This document shows, one piece after another, positions 44,730 through 54,298 of a DNA stretch of 64,000 bases. A program made the position numbers and the translations under genes. Each line of letters opens with the position of its first letter. Position 1 is the stretch's first letter. Location: contig NZ_JASZYG010000001.1 of assembly GCF_030317105.1 (NCBI RefSeq), forward strand, positions 310,001 through 374,000. Direction: 5' to 3'. This stretch comes from Variovorax brevis (lineage in GTDB: Bacteria; Pseudomonadota; Gammaproteobacteria; Burkholderiales; Burkholderiaceae_C). Below the pieces are notes generated by a model. It ran no database searches and was not told the origin of the DNA. It worked only from the letters and a program-made list of their open reading frames with translations.

Positions 44730-46043
44730 TCAAACGCAACCCACGACCCGAAACTCCACACGCCGATCCAACGCGTCGCGCAGATCGTCAGTACCCAATC
44801 CCACCAGCGCCTCTCGTGATCCAACCCCAGCCGCGGTCAGCCGCGTGCCCAGCGCGCGGTTGTCGCGCTCGAGCATGCTTTCCATGGCTTCCGCACGCTG
44901 GCGCGACAGCCGTTCGTTGGCACGGGCGCTGCCGGTGCGGCTGGTGTGGCCCACGATGCGCACGCAAGCCTTTGCCTTGCCGAGCTCTTGCGCGAGCGTG
45001 GTGACCCAGATGTCGTACTGCTTGTCCAGGTCGCCGATGGTTTCAAAACTGGTGGTGCCGGGCCGAAAGAGAAACTTCATCGGCAACCGCTCCGACTCCA
45101 GTCCGGATGCCACGAGCTTGCCGAAGGTCTCGCGCGCTTCATCGCGCTTGCCCAGTTGCCAGTTCGTGAGGTACAGGCCGTTGAGCACGCGCAAGTCGCC
45201 CGGTTCAGCCAGCTTGGCGGCCTCCTTGTAGAGCTGATTGGCGGCGGGAACCTGTCCGCCGCTGTAGGCAATGATGGCCTCGTTGACGACGGCCGCCGCA
45301 GGCAAGCGAGCAAGGTATTCGGGGTCTGCCGGATCGCCGATGCGCGTGTTGACCTGGCACGAATTGATGTAGCCCGACACCGTCTTGTCCTTGTGCCACG
45401 TCGGGCTGTCGCTGTAGAACTTGAGCGGCTCGGGGTTGACGGTCCCGACCGTCGAGCGGTCCAACTGCTTGGCGACGACTCGCCCGGTGCGCAGGTCGAT
45501 CACCGTGAGCCAGACGCGGAAGGCATCGGGCACGGTGTCGATCGAGCGCTTAACGTTGACCGGTGTCAGCGTGCCAATCAGCAGCAGCGGCTTGTCGTTC
45601 AGGGCTTGGCGCGTCAGCGGCTGCACGCGCCAGTTGGCGTGCCGGGTCTTGACGATTGATTCGAGCTGGCCGCCCATCTTGACGGTGCTTGCTGTTTGCG
45701 CGCCGGTGTTCGCGTCGATCAGCGGGTCGACGACCAATGTGCGCGATTCGTCACCCACGCAGCGGCGCGCCTGGTCGAGCAGCCGCGCGCCGGCGCGTGC
45801 GATCGACTCTTCGAAGGAGGTCGCCTCCGGCGCCTCCAGCTCTTGCGAAGGGGCTGCGCATTGCATCGGCAGGTCCGCAGGCGAAGACGAGGCGGAGGCC
45901 ACCCTTGCAGGGGCCGCCGACGCAGCCGACGCTGCAGGCGTTGCAGAAGTCGCAGCGGGCGTGCCAGGCGACGGGGCGCTGCAGCCTGCCATCAGCGAGA
46001 CCGCGAGACACATCGGATAGGGCGTGAATCTGAAGGCTCTCAT
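44730..46043 (-). CDS. OmpA-family outer membrane lipoprotein
   Basis: A 437-residue protein with lipobox LMAG-C21 after MRAFRFTPYPMCLAVS, an Ala/Ser/Pro linker (22-55), a mid-domain of about 230 residues related to CsgG-like periplasmic domains (SIARAGARLLDQARRCVGDE), then an OmpA domain (about 335-437) with FLFRPGTTSF, RIVGHTSRTGSARANERLS and RVEFRVVGCV. It should bind peptidoglycan. It lies 14 bases before the cytochrome/HYDIN gene. Confidence 0.85.
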   Translation of the reverse strand: MRAFRFTPYPMCLAVSLMAGCSAPSPGTPAATSATPAASAASAAPARVASASSSPADLPMQCAAPSQELEAPEATSFEESIARAGARLLDQARRCVGDESRTLVVDPLIDANTGAQTASTVKMGGQLESIVKTRHANWRVQPLTRQALNDKPLLLIGTLTPVNVKRSIDTVPDAFRVWLTVIDLRTGRVVAKQLDRSTVGTVNPEPLKFYSDSPTWHKDKTVSGYINSCQVNTRIGDPADPEYLARLPAAAVVNEAIIAYSGGQVPAANQLYKEAAKLAEPGDLRVLNGLYLTNWQLGKRDEARETFGKLVASGLESERLPMKFLFRPGTTSFETIGDLDKQYDIWVTTLAQELGKAKACVRIVGHTSRTGSARANERLSRQRAEAMESMLERDNRALGTRLTAAGVGSREALVGLGTDDLRDALDRRVEFRVVGCV

Positions 46044-46082
46044 GATGCGTGTTCCTGTTCGGTCGATCAGGTGCCGTTGTTG

Positions 46083-48302
46083 TCAGCGCACCGGATAGGC
46101 GGGGTCGGGCAAGGGGCCGTCGCAGCCAAGGAAGGCGCGCATCAATGCGGCCAGGGTTGGGTCTCCACGCGCCTTTTCAGCCAAGCGGTCCCGCGTGATC
46201 AAGGCATTCGGCATCGTTGCGTTCTGTGCAAGCGAGGGGGAGCCGCCACACGCATGTATTTGCGTTACCGGCCCGGCAGCGAGCCCGGAATCCCAGTCGA
46301 ATTTCGTACCCAGTGCGGTGTGGCAGGTGCGGCAAGAGGTGGCAACCACTTCCCGATAAAAGCGTTGGGCCCCTGGCCTTCCGTCCTTGAGCCATGCCTC
46401 TGGAACGTAACCGTGGTCGGGCGTATCGGTGCCCGCCTCGTACCAGCCTTTCACCAGGCGGCGTGTTGGGGTATCGCCTTTGCCCTCGGTGGCGCTGACG
46501 AATTGGTTCAGGCGCCGCAGATCGGCGGATTGAATGGGCTCGCCCAGCGCGCCTGCCGAGCCGAACAGGAAATTGGCGGTATCGAATGGCAGGAAGCGCG
46601 AACCAAGGTAGGGCGAGGGGTTGCCTGTTTCTGGAAAGCGCCCGTTGTAGGCCGAGCCGCCGTGGCAGGCCACACACGCGCCGGGCAGGTACTTTTCTCC
46701 GCGGCCGTCGAGGTTGATCGAGGTCAGGAGCGAACCGTCGGGACCAAAGGTGGCGAACTTGGTGAAGGGTTCGTTATTGTTGGCGCCGGGGGTGACGGAC
46801 CACTCCATGCCTACGCATGCCACCAGGCGCTCGCCATCGAGCGCGTGGGCAAGGACGTCATCGACTTCCTTCTGTGACTGGCCATCGGGACCCGGAGCGT
46901 TGCAGACCAGGAAGGCGATGTTGTCGGGCGCCTTTTCCGTGGCCGTCATCCGGCGCACGAGGTTCAAGTCCATCTTGTTGATGTAGGTGGCGCTGGCTTG
47001 CCTGCCGGCCGACTTGTAGGGTGGAAGCTCTTGCTCACGTTTCCACTCTTCCATTGTCACCGGCTCGACCATGTTGCCTTGCGCATCGCAGTCCTTTGCC
47101 ATGCCGAAGGCACGGTAGTAGCGGCAAGCAGACAGGCGTGTGTCCAGGCCCTTGTAGGAAAGGAACTGGTCTTCACCTGGCAGAATGTTGGAGCCGCTTC
47201 CCTGGTTGAAGGTGATCATGCGACCGCGGACGTTGCCGTCAGGGCCGTTGGCCACCATCCGCGTGATCTTCGGCCGGCTGTTGCTGATCTGATGCGACAA
47301 CTCGATCGGGGTGCCCACCACGTACCCTGCGGGGTTCGAGGACGCGGGCACGTCCAGTGTGGTGCTGTAGCCCTCGCAGGAAATGCGCAACCGCAGGCTC
47401 GCGCGCACCGCCACTGCTGCCTCGATCATGTAGTCCCCGAAGCGGTTGACGCGGCGTGGCGCCGTGACCATGGCGCCATCGGTCTGCAGCAGCTGCACGG
47501 TGGCGCTCGAGAAGCGCTGGAAGTATTCGCTTTGCGTGCCGCAGACGCCGCCATCTGCGAGGCCGACGTGCCCGTACAACCGAAGGTTGAGGGCCTCGGT
47601 CGGGGCTCGCGAAACTTGAATCGCCCTGGCCGTGGCGCTTCCCGAAAACGAGTCGCAGTTCTGCAGCACCGAACCGGGCGCATTGCCACAAAGAACCTGG
47701 TAAGTGTCGCCGGCGACCAGCTTGGGGAGGCTCACTTCGCCATTGGCATCGGAGTTGCCGGTGAAGACGACAGCACCGCTGTTGATGTGAACCACCTGCA
47801 CGGGCACGTCGGGCAGGTAGATCTGGCGCAGTCCCGAGTTGCCGTCGGGGCTTGTCAATTTCATGTCATTGCTTGCGTCAAAGCGCAAGCGCAAAGCGCT
47901 GCCATTGAAGTCCGCAATCGCCGGCGGCTTGTGACGGGCCTGCGCGGGCACCTGTGCCGCGATCTCCAACGCATCCGACGACACCGCGTACTGCTGCTGC
48001 ACGTAGCCACCCTTGCCATCCGACACCGTCACATAGGCAAAGTGGATGCCCGGCCCCGGGGGCAGCTTCCACACCGTGGTGGGCGCATTGCGGTTGTCGA
48101 TGGTGCCGGCGGTGGCGCGCCATTGGTAGTTGAGCGTGTCGCCGTCGGCATCGCTCGCGGCAACGGTGAGTGTCGTTTGCTGCGGTCCGCTGTCACGCGG
48201 GTTGCCGGTGCCGCCACCGCCGCATCCGGTCGCGAGCACGACGACGCATGCGGCTTGCGCGTAGCGCGTCCAATGCCAGTCCAGCAGCTGCGTCACGCCC
48301 AT
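46083..48302 (-). CDS. Large lipoprotein with PKD-like domain and two haem c motifs
   Basis: A 739-residue protein. Signal peptide and lipobox LATG-C27 followed by GGGG; a PKD-like domain (about 45-120) with DADGDTLNYQWRATAGTI; a beta-rich central part; then CVACH and CRTCH haem-binding motifs in the C-terminal third, with a conserved RFLPFDTANFLF segment between them. It is likely an outer-membrane dihaem cytochrome. GAGGGG precedes ATG 48302. It is the first gene of the four-gene unit. Confidence 0.82.
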   Translation of the reverse strand: MGVTQLLDWHWTRYAQAACVVVLATGCGGGGTGNPRDSGPQQTTLTVAASDADGDTLNYQWRATAGTIDNRNAPTTVWKLPPGPGIHFAYVTVSDGKGGYVQQQYAVSSDALEIAAQVPAQARHKPPAIADFNGSALRLRFDASNDMKLTSPDGNSGLRQIYLPDVPVQVVHINSGAVVFTGNSDANGEVSLPKLVAGDTYQVLCGNAPGSVLQNCDSFSGSATARAIQVSRAPTEALNLRLYGHVGLADGGVCGTQSEYFQRFSSATVQLLQTDGAMVTAPRRVNRFGDYMIEAAVAVRASLRLRISCEGYSTTLDVPASSNPAGYVVGTPIELSHQISNSRPKITRMVANGPDGNVRGRMITFNQGSGSNILPGEDQFLSYKGLDTRLSACRYYRAFGMAKDCDAQGNMVEPVTMEEWKREQELPPYKSAGRQASATYINKMDLNLVRRMTATEKAPDNIAFLVCNAPGPDGQSQKEVDDVLAHALDGERLVACVGMEWSVTPGANNNEPFTKFATFGPDGSLLTSINLDGRGEKYLPGACVACHGGSAYNGRFPETGNPSPYLGSRFLPFDTANFLFGSAGALGEPIQSADLRRLNQFVSATEGKGDTPTRRLVKGWYEAGTDTPDHGYVPEAWLKDGRPGAQRFYREVVATSCRTCHTALGTKFDWDSGLAAGPVTQIHACGGSPSLAQNATMPNALITRDRLAEKARGDPTLAALMRAFLGCDGPLPDPAYPVR

Positions 48303-48475
48303 GGTTGAAACCCCTCGTTGTTCGTCGCAAGGAGGAAGGGTGCAAGCGCGCACGACTCATCGACGGCGCACACGGGCGACCGACAGGGCGGAGCAATGGC
48401 ATTCTTCATTCTTGTTCCCCTTCTCCTCTTTTCCGGAATCCTCTGCCCTTCCGGGGTGCTGGCAAATATTGCTTA

Positions 48476-48494
48476 CGTACTAATTTGAAGTACG
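48476..48494. promoter_or_regulatory. Inverted-repeat operator candidate
   Basis: CGTACT-N7-AGTACG in an AT-rich patch of the divergent region between the dihaem lipoprotein gene and the small lipoprotein gene at 48602. No matching regulator is encoded next to it. Confidence 0.4.
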
Positions 48495-48601
48495 CTTGCT
48501 CCGTCAGCGTCATTCGTGGTATTTGGGCGCTTTCGTCGTGCGAGAATTCTTCGGCCAGGTTCTGCGCTTGCGTTCCAGGAATTCCAGACGAGGAGCACGC
48601 C

Positions 48602-48742
48602 ATGAGGATCAACCACGTGCGGCGATGGGCCAGTGCTGCTGCGCTCCTGACCTTGGCATTGTTCTTTGGGTGTTCAGTACGGGCACCGATGGCAGGCAGC
48701 GGTCCTGCGGCGACCATCGAGCGGATCGAAGTCGTCAGATGA
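48602..48742 (+). CDS. Small lipoprotein, 46 residues
   Basis: Starts MRINHVRRWASAAALLTLAL with lipobox LFFG-C, then a short tail ending IERIEVVR. GAGGAG lies eight bases before the ATG. A mature peptide of about 23 residues is very short, so it may be an entericidin-like lipoprotein or a broken gene. Confidence 0.5.
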   Translation: MRINHVRRWASAAALLTLALFFGCSVRAPMAGSGPAATIERIEVVR

Positions 48743-49016
48743 AAGCCCGCGTTCGACGGTGCCCGCTTCGGCAATGCGGGTGAATACGAGTTGGTCGTGG
48801 CGGTCGCCCATGTCAAGGTGGATCCAGCCCATCCGGCCAGGACTTCCGCATTCCGGCGCTGGCGCAATAGCTGCGTGGGGTGATCGGGCAACCATCTCCG
48901 GTTGTGTGGGTGCAGCCACTGTAGGCAATCTCCTGCGAGGCGCCTTGAGCGCGACTGACAGGATGCAACGGGCGAACGAGGGGAGCATCGGCTTCATCTT
49001 TCAAGGAGCTCCAGAG

Positions 49017-49382
49017 ATGGCATACATAGACGGGTTCGTCATCGCAGTGCCAACGGCCAACAAGGACAAGTTCATCGAGCACGCCAAAATGGGTGACGTG
49101 GTCTTCATCGAGAACGGCGCGACACGTGTTCTTGAGTGCTGGGGGGTCGATGTCAAGGCCGGCAAGCAAACCGACTTTCAGCGCGCGGTGCAGGCGAAGG
49201 ACGACGAAACCGTCGTCTTCTCGTGGATCGAATGGCCGGACAAAGCGACGCGCGATGCCGCGATGGACAAGGTCATGAAGGACCCGCGCCTCGATCCCAA
49301 GGTCAACCCCATGCCCTTCGACGGCATGCGGATGATCTTCGGCGGCTTTACGCCGGTCGTGGAGCTGGGCAACCCGCGCTGA
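49017..49382 (+). CDS. DUF1428 family protein
   Basis: A 121-residue alpha+beta-barrel protein: MAYIDGFVIAVPTANKDKFI and the end MPFDGMRMIFGGFTPVVEL are the family signature. AAGGAG precedes the ATG. Members are dimeric ferredoxin-like proteins of unknown function, often annotated as RNA signal recognition particle 4.5S-like by mistake. Confidence 0.9.
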   Translation: MAYIDGFVIAVPTANKDKFIEHAKMGDVVFIENGATRVLECWGVDVKAGKQTDFQRAVQAKDDETVVFSWIEWPDKATRDAAMDKVMKDPRLDPKVNPMPFDGMRMIFGGFTPVVELGNPR

Positions 49383-49387
49383 GAGAC

Positions 49388-49406
49388 CCGGCAACAGAGT
49401 TGCCGG
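49388..49406. terminator. Hairpin after the DUF1428 gene
   Basis: CCGGCAAC-AGA-GTTGCCGG, an 8-bp perfect stem six bases beyond the stop. No U tract follows. Confidence 0.4.
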
Positions 49407-49484
49407 CCGAGCTCACCCGCTGCACCTGGGCGACTGCGCCCGTCAAAGTGATCGACGGCAAGAACCTCTGGTGAGCGACGGCCT

Positions 49485-50084
49485 TCAAGATGACTTCGCG
49501 TCGCCTGATGACCCCTTCAGACGCCCGGCGACCTTGTAGGCATTGAGGATAACGCCGGACGGCATGGCTTTCGTGCTGACCAGTTCGAGGGAGCACGCCG
49601 GGGATCCCTGTGCAAAGAAGCGCTTCCCGGTGCCGAGCAACACCGGATAGACGACCAGCAGGACTTCATCCGCAAGCCCATGCTCAAGCAGCGTCGATGT
49701 CAACGTGGAACTACCCCAGAGGATGAGCCCGGGGCCAGCCTGCGACTTGATGCGGCGAATGCCCTCGACGAAGTTCGATCCAAGGACCTCGAACGGGCCC
49801 CATTCAAGACTTTCCGGACGGTGGGTCACCACATATTTGACAGCCGCGTTCAGGGCGTCCGCCATCGGACTGCCGGGTGCCTTTGGCCAGAAGTCCGACC
49901 ACATGTCGTAGGTGCGACGGCCGAGCAGGAGATCGAAGCGCCCGCCATGCGCGGCGAGGAGTTCATCGCGGCCAGCGGGGGTGCGATAGGGCGCGGTCCA
50001 CTCGGCGTAGGGGAAATCGTCTTCGCCGGAAGCCTGGATCACACCGTCCAGCGAGATGTGCGCCATGATCTTGAGCTGTCTCAT
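49485..50084 (-). CDS. Dihydrofolate reductase-like (RibD C-terminal domain) protein
   Basis: A 199-residue reductase-fold protein: MRQLKIMAHISLDGVIQASG, LLLGRRTYDMWSDFWP and GLILWGSSTLTSTLLEHGLA are the RibD-C signatures. It probably uses NADPH, but the substrate is unknown; family members are common near LysR or MarR regulators. ATG 50084 is chosen; the long upstream frame is non-homologous. Confidence 0.88.
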   Translation of the reverse strand: MRQLKIMAHISLDGVIQASGEDDFPYAEWTAPYRTPAGRDELLAAHGGRFDLLLGRRTYDMWSDFWPKAPGSPMADALNAAVKYVVTHRPESLEWGPFEVLGSNFVEGIRRIKSQAGPGLILWGSSTLTSTLLEHGLADEVLLVVYPVLLGTGKRFFAQGSPACSLELVSTKAMPSGVILNAYKVAGRLKGSSGDAKSS

Positions 50085-50277
50085 CCGGATCTCCGTGCTT
50101 TGGGTTGGAGATTCGGCGAATGCTGACTCCCCTGCGGACGCCGCCGCTCTTGCCGATATTGCCACTTTGAAGTTGCACCAGAAAGCCGAAATGATCCTGG
50201 ATGCAAACAGCTTCGGGAACTTCCGGCTCTTCGCCGCTTGCCTGGCAACGACCGGCGCGACCCAAGGGTGCAAGTGG

Positions 50278-51207
50278 TCAACGCAAGTTGCGTCCCATGA
50301 CAGCGCGTGATGCCAGCTCGATGTGCTTTCGAATGAACACCTGCGCTGGATCGGCTGTCTTGTTCGTGGCCCAGAAGAGCATGATGGGTATCGTCCTGGC
50401 AGTGACCGCAGCGGGTAGTGCCCGAAGTTGAAAAGAGTCGCGTGCCAGTTTCAGCATGCTCTGAGGTATCACGCCCACGAGGTCTGATTGGCTGGCAATC
50501 ACCAGGACTTCGAGAAACTCCGACACTTCGAGCGCCGTGTTCAGCTTCAGTCGCGACCAATCCTGGAGGGCGGGCACAGGGCTTTCGCCCTCGATACGGC
50601 GGCGCAAGGCAACGAACTCCCACGCACTCAACTCGTCCTCCGTACGAGCCTTCCGGATCGCAGGGTGACCCTGTCGCGCCACCGCGACGAGGGCGTCTTC
50701 AAAAAGCGCGATTTCATTGAACCGGCTTCGCCGCGGGGCCAGCCAATCGACCGTTGCGTCGAATCGACCCTCCAGCAATGCTTGCTCTTGCTCGACGGGC
50801 CGCGATCGTGTGCTGAACGACATCTCGACCCCGGGCGCGGCCACTGCCAGTTGCGCTCGCAGGTGCAGGGCAATCATGGGGCCCAAGGGGTGCGGCACGC
50901 TGACGAAGAATGATCTTGTCGATGTCTTCGGGTCGAAGCCCCGGGCGCCGGAGACCGAGTCGCGAACCGTGCCCAGGGCTTCGTGCAGCTTCGCGTAGAT
51001 CGCGTCCGCAGTCGGCGTCAGGAATACGCCTCGCCCGTGGCGCACAAAAAGCTCGTCGTTGAACACGGAGCGCAAGCGCGCCACGGCATTGCTGACAGCG
51101 GGCTGGCTCATCGCCAGGCGCAGGGCCGCACTCGACAGGTTTCTCTCTTCATACACCGCTTCAAAGATGGGCAGCAGATTCAGATCGACGCTTCTGAGAT
51201 TGATCAT
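50278..51207 (-). CDS. LysR-family transcriptional regulator (NodD/NahR-like)
   Basis: A 309-residue regulator starting MINLRSVDLNLLPIFEAVYE with HTH NLSSAALRLAMSQPAVSNAV. The phrase DLNLLPIF is typical of the NodD/NahR/LinR branch. ATG 51207 is chosen; the frame upstream runs antisense to the PKD lipoprotein and is not protein-like. It is divergent from 51383, leaving 175 bases. Confidence 0.88.
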   Translation of the reverse strand: MINLRSVDLNLLPIFEAVYEERNLSSAALRLAMSQPAVSNAVARLRSVFNDELFVRHGRGVFLTPTADAIYAKLHEALGTVRDSVSGARGFDPKTSTRSFFVSVPHPLGPMIALHLRAQLAVAAPGVEMSFSTRSRPVEQEQALLEGRFDATVDWLAPRRSRFNEIALFEDALVAVARQGHPAIRKARTEDELSAWEFVALRRRIEGESPVPALQDWSRLKLNTALEVSEFLEVLVIASQSDLVGVIPQSMLKLARDSFQLRALPAAVTARTIPIMLFWATNKTADPAQVFIRKHIELASRAVMGRNLR

Positions 51208-51382
51208 GTGAATACCTGTTCTACGAACTATCAAGTAGACCCAATTTCCCGCAAATCCGAAACTACCAACGTGGCTCCAACTTCTGAAGGGAAAGAAGCC
51301 ACAAAACCTGGCGCTCCGACCTCGACTCCAGTTTCGATGCGAGGCGAATGTGCGCCAGATAACCTGCCAAACGGACACACGC

Positions 51383-52600
51383 ATGAACAAGACCGCCATT
51401 GCCTCCATCGCCATTTCAGCCCTGCTCGCCGCTTGCGGCGGGGGCGGGTCTGACGCCGCCGCGCCCGCGGGTTCCGGCGGCCCCATAAGCACCAACAGCG
51501 GGAGCGGGCCTGACGCCGCCGCGCCCGGGGGTTCCAACGGCCCCATAAGCGCCACACCGGAGCCCGGTGCACCGGAAAAATCCAACCCTGAACCATCTGC
51601 GCCCAAGACCAACACCGCACCGGTCGCCAGCGTCGCCGCGGTACAAGGCGCCATCACCGGCAAGGCGTTCACGCTGGATGGCAGCGCAAGCGCCGACGTG
51701 GACGGCGACACGCTGACTTTTGCGTGGACGATTCAAATCGCCCCGGCCGGCAGCGCAGCGACGTTGAGCGTCAACACCCAGGCCAAGCCCACTTTCAAGG
51801 CAGATCTGGCGGGCGACTACGTTTTTGCCCTGGTCGTGAATGATGGAAGCTTCAACAGCCCGCAGGTCACCGTGACCGTTCCGGTTGCCAAGGCCACCTG
51901 GAAAGACGCCGACTGCAGCCGCGCTGGCACCGATCTGCCCGCATGTGCGACGCCGTTCTCGGACAACCTGGCATCCGTCACCGTGCAACAAGACCATGGC
52001 GTTGCCGCCTTGAAGTTCGAGACCCTCAAGGGCGGCCCCGCGAACACGCCCAGTTCGAACACCGGCATCAAGGGCAACCGCGCCACCCTGGGCATGGACT
52101 TCCTGCATGGCGTGAAGCTGTCCGAATTCGGGGGCATCCGCTTCAAGTCAAAGGACGACGGCACGGGTGAGACCGGCGCGGGCCTGCCGTACGTGACGTA
52201 CTCCATCAGCAAGGAATGCGATGGCGCCGCCTGGAACAACCTGATCACCAACCTGGCGGACATGAACGCCTCGGTACCGGACGCCAACGGCTACGTGACG
52301 TACACCGCGACGATCGACAGCCCAAGCTGGAAATCCACCAGTTGGGGTACGCCGATCCGCGCAAGGGATGGCTCCACGCAAGTGTTGCCGCCCAACGGCG
52401 CGCCAACCGCTGCCACCCTGGGAGCGCTCATCGCCGAATACCCGAACGCCTGCATCTACAACTGGCCGAACCCCAGCGCTGCGGATCCAACGACGGCCAA
52501 GACGCCGGCCGTCATGTTCATGCTGGGCAATAGCGCGAACACCACGGCGAAGCACGTGTGGGTCCAGGACCTGAGGATCGGCAACAAGTCAATCTTCTGA
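51383..52600 (+). CDS. PKD/cadherin-like domain lipoprotein
   Basis: A 405-residue lipoprotein: MNKTAIASIAISALLAACGG with lipobox LLAAC. A low-complexity linker contains two copies of GPDAAAPGGSNGPIS-type units; residues about 80-170 form a PKD-like domain (LDGSASADVDGDTLTFAWTI); the C-terminal 230 residues are a beta-rich lectin- or carbohydrate-binding-like domain ending VWVQDLRIGNKSIF. Surface role likely; ligand unknown. Confidence 0.82.
   Translation: MNKTAIASIAISALLAACGGGGSDAAAPAGSGGPISTNSGSGPDAAAPGGSNGPISATPEPGAPEKSNPEPSAPKTNTAPVASVAAVQGAITGKAFTLDGSASADVDGDTLTFAWTIQIAPAGSAATLSVNTQAKPTFKADLAGDYVFALVVNDGSFNSPQVTVTVPVAKATWKDADCSRAGTDLPACATPFSDNLASVTVQQDHGVAALKFETLKGGPANTPSSNTGIKGNRATLGMDFLHGVKLSEFGGIRFKSKDDGTGETGAGLPYVTYSISKECDGAAWNNLITNLADMNASVPDANGYVTYTATIDSPSWKSTSWGTPIRARDGSTQVLPPNGAPTAATLGALIAEYPNACIYNWPNPSAADPTTAKTPAVMFMLGNSANTTAKHVWVQDLRIGNKSIF
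51444..51550. repeat. Two tandem 60-bp units in the lipoprotein linker
   Basis: 47 bases starting at 51444 recur at 51504 with four differences. The unit encodes the SG-GPDAAAP linker module and keeps the frame. Confidence 0.75.
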
Positions 52601-52622
52601 TCCCTTTCACGGAGGACAAGAG

Positions 52623-52640
52623 CGGGCCCTTCGGGGCCCG
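52623..52640 (+). terminator. Rho-independent-like terminator after the PKD lipoprotein gene
   Basis: CGGGCCC-TTCG-GGGCCCG, a 7-bp stem with a UUCG loop, followed by TTCCCTT. The U tract is weak. Confidence 0.65.
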
Positions 52641-52897
52641 TTCCCTTGAATGAGTCCACGGATTGATGGACGAAGAAAGGTGCGACCCAAGGTTGCTCAG
52701 TCAGGCGCAGCACCACGCGGCCTTCCAAGGTCATTTTGCTCACGCGCATCTTCGGTCCCAAGCGCGTTGCATATCGATACAGACACTTTTACGCCGCTGC
52801 AGATCCCGACGCTGCCCCTAGAATTTGCCCTTGCAGAAGACTTGGCACGGCAAGTCCGCCGCCACTGAATCTGCGCCACGGGCACAGGAGGTTGGGC

Positions 52898-53545
52898 ATG
52901 CACACGACGAGCGCGGAAGAGGCAGTCGCTCTGATCCCTGACGGAGCGAGCCTGATGGTCGGGGGCTTCATGGGCGTGGGGTCGCCAGAGCGCATGATCG
53001 ATGAGCTGGTGCGCCAGGGGCGGCGCGATCTCACCGTGATCGCCAACGACACCGCGCTGCCGGGCGTGGGCATCGGCAAGCTGGTCACCGCGAAGGTGGT
53101 GCGCAAGGTGATTGCCAGCCACATCGGCCTGAACCCGGAAACGCAGCGGCAGATGCTTGCCGGCGAGCTCGAAGTCGAACTGGTTCCCCAAGGAACGCTC
53201 ATCGAACGGATCCGTGCGGCCGGCCACGGCCTCGGCGGCGTGCTGACCCCCACCGGCATCGGCACCGTGGTCGAGGAGGGCAAGCAGAAGCTCGAGGTCC
53301 AGGGGCGGCTCTACCTGCTCGAAACTGCGCTGCATGCCGACTTCGCGCTGGTGCAGGCCTTCATGTCCGACTACCTCGGCAATCTCATCTACGCCCTCAC
53401 GGCGCGCAATTTCAACCCGGTCATCGCGATGGCTGGCAAGACGGTCGTGGCCGAAGTCGAGCAGATCGTGCCGGTAGGAATGATCTCGCCCGACCATGTC
53501 GTCACGCCCGCCGTGCTGGTGGACTACCTCGTCGGGAGGAACTGA
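52898..53545 (+). CDS. 3-oxoacid CoA-transferase subunit A
   Basis: A 215-residue alpha subunit of a family I CoA-transferase (AtoD/ScoA/PcaI group): IPDGASLMVGGFMGVGSPER and the FMSDYLGNLIYALTARNFN segment. AGGAGG lies six bases before the ATG. With subunit B it moves CoA between acyl groups, for acetoacetate or 3-oxoadipate catabolism; the sequence alone does not fix which. Confidence 0.92.
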   Translation: MHTTSAEEAVALIPDGASLMVGGFMGVGSPERMIDELVRQGRRDLTVIANDTALPGVGIGKLVTAKVVRKVIASHIGLNPETQRQMLAGELEVELVPQGTLIERIRAAGHGLGGVLTPTGIGTVVEEGKQKLEVQGRLYLLETALHADFALVQAFMSDYLGNLIYALTARNFNPVIAMAGKTVVAEVEQIVPVGMISPDHVVTPAVLVDYLVGRN

Positions 53546-53547
53546 CC

Positions 53548-54201
<654 letters not shown>

Positions 54202-54298
54202 CCTCGCGAGCGATCGGCGAAGGCGTCCTCCATCATTCGATCTTGTGGAAAAGACGTTGGCTGACGCGCCATGTTGAGGCTCATCGGCTCGGACGATG

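Noticed and set aside
49407..49474. Gene fragment ending KVIDGKNLW after the DUF1428 gene
   Set aside because: A short frame in another phase with no start of its own; could be a remnant but nothing identifies it.
51208..51711. Upstream extension of the second LysR regulator
   Set aside because: Residues before MINLRSVDLNLL are antisense to the PKD lipoprotein repeat region; LysR proteins begin at the HTH.
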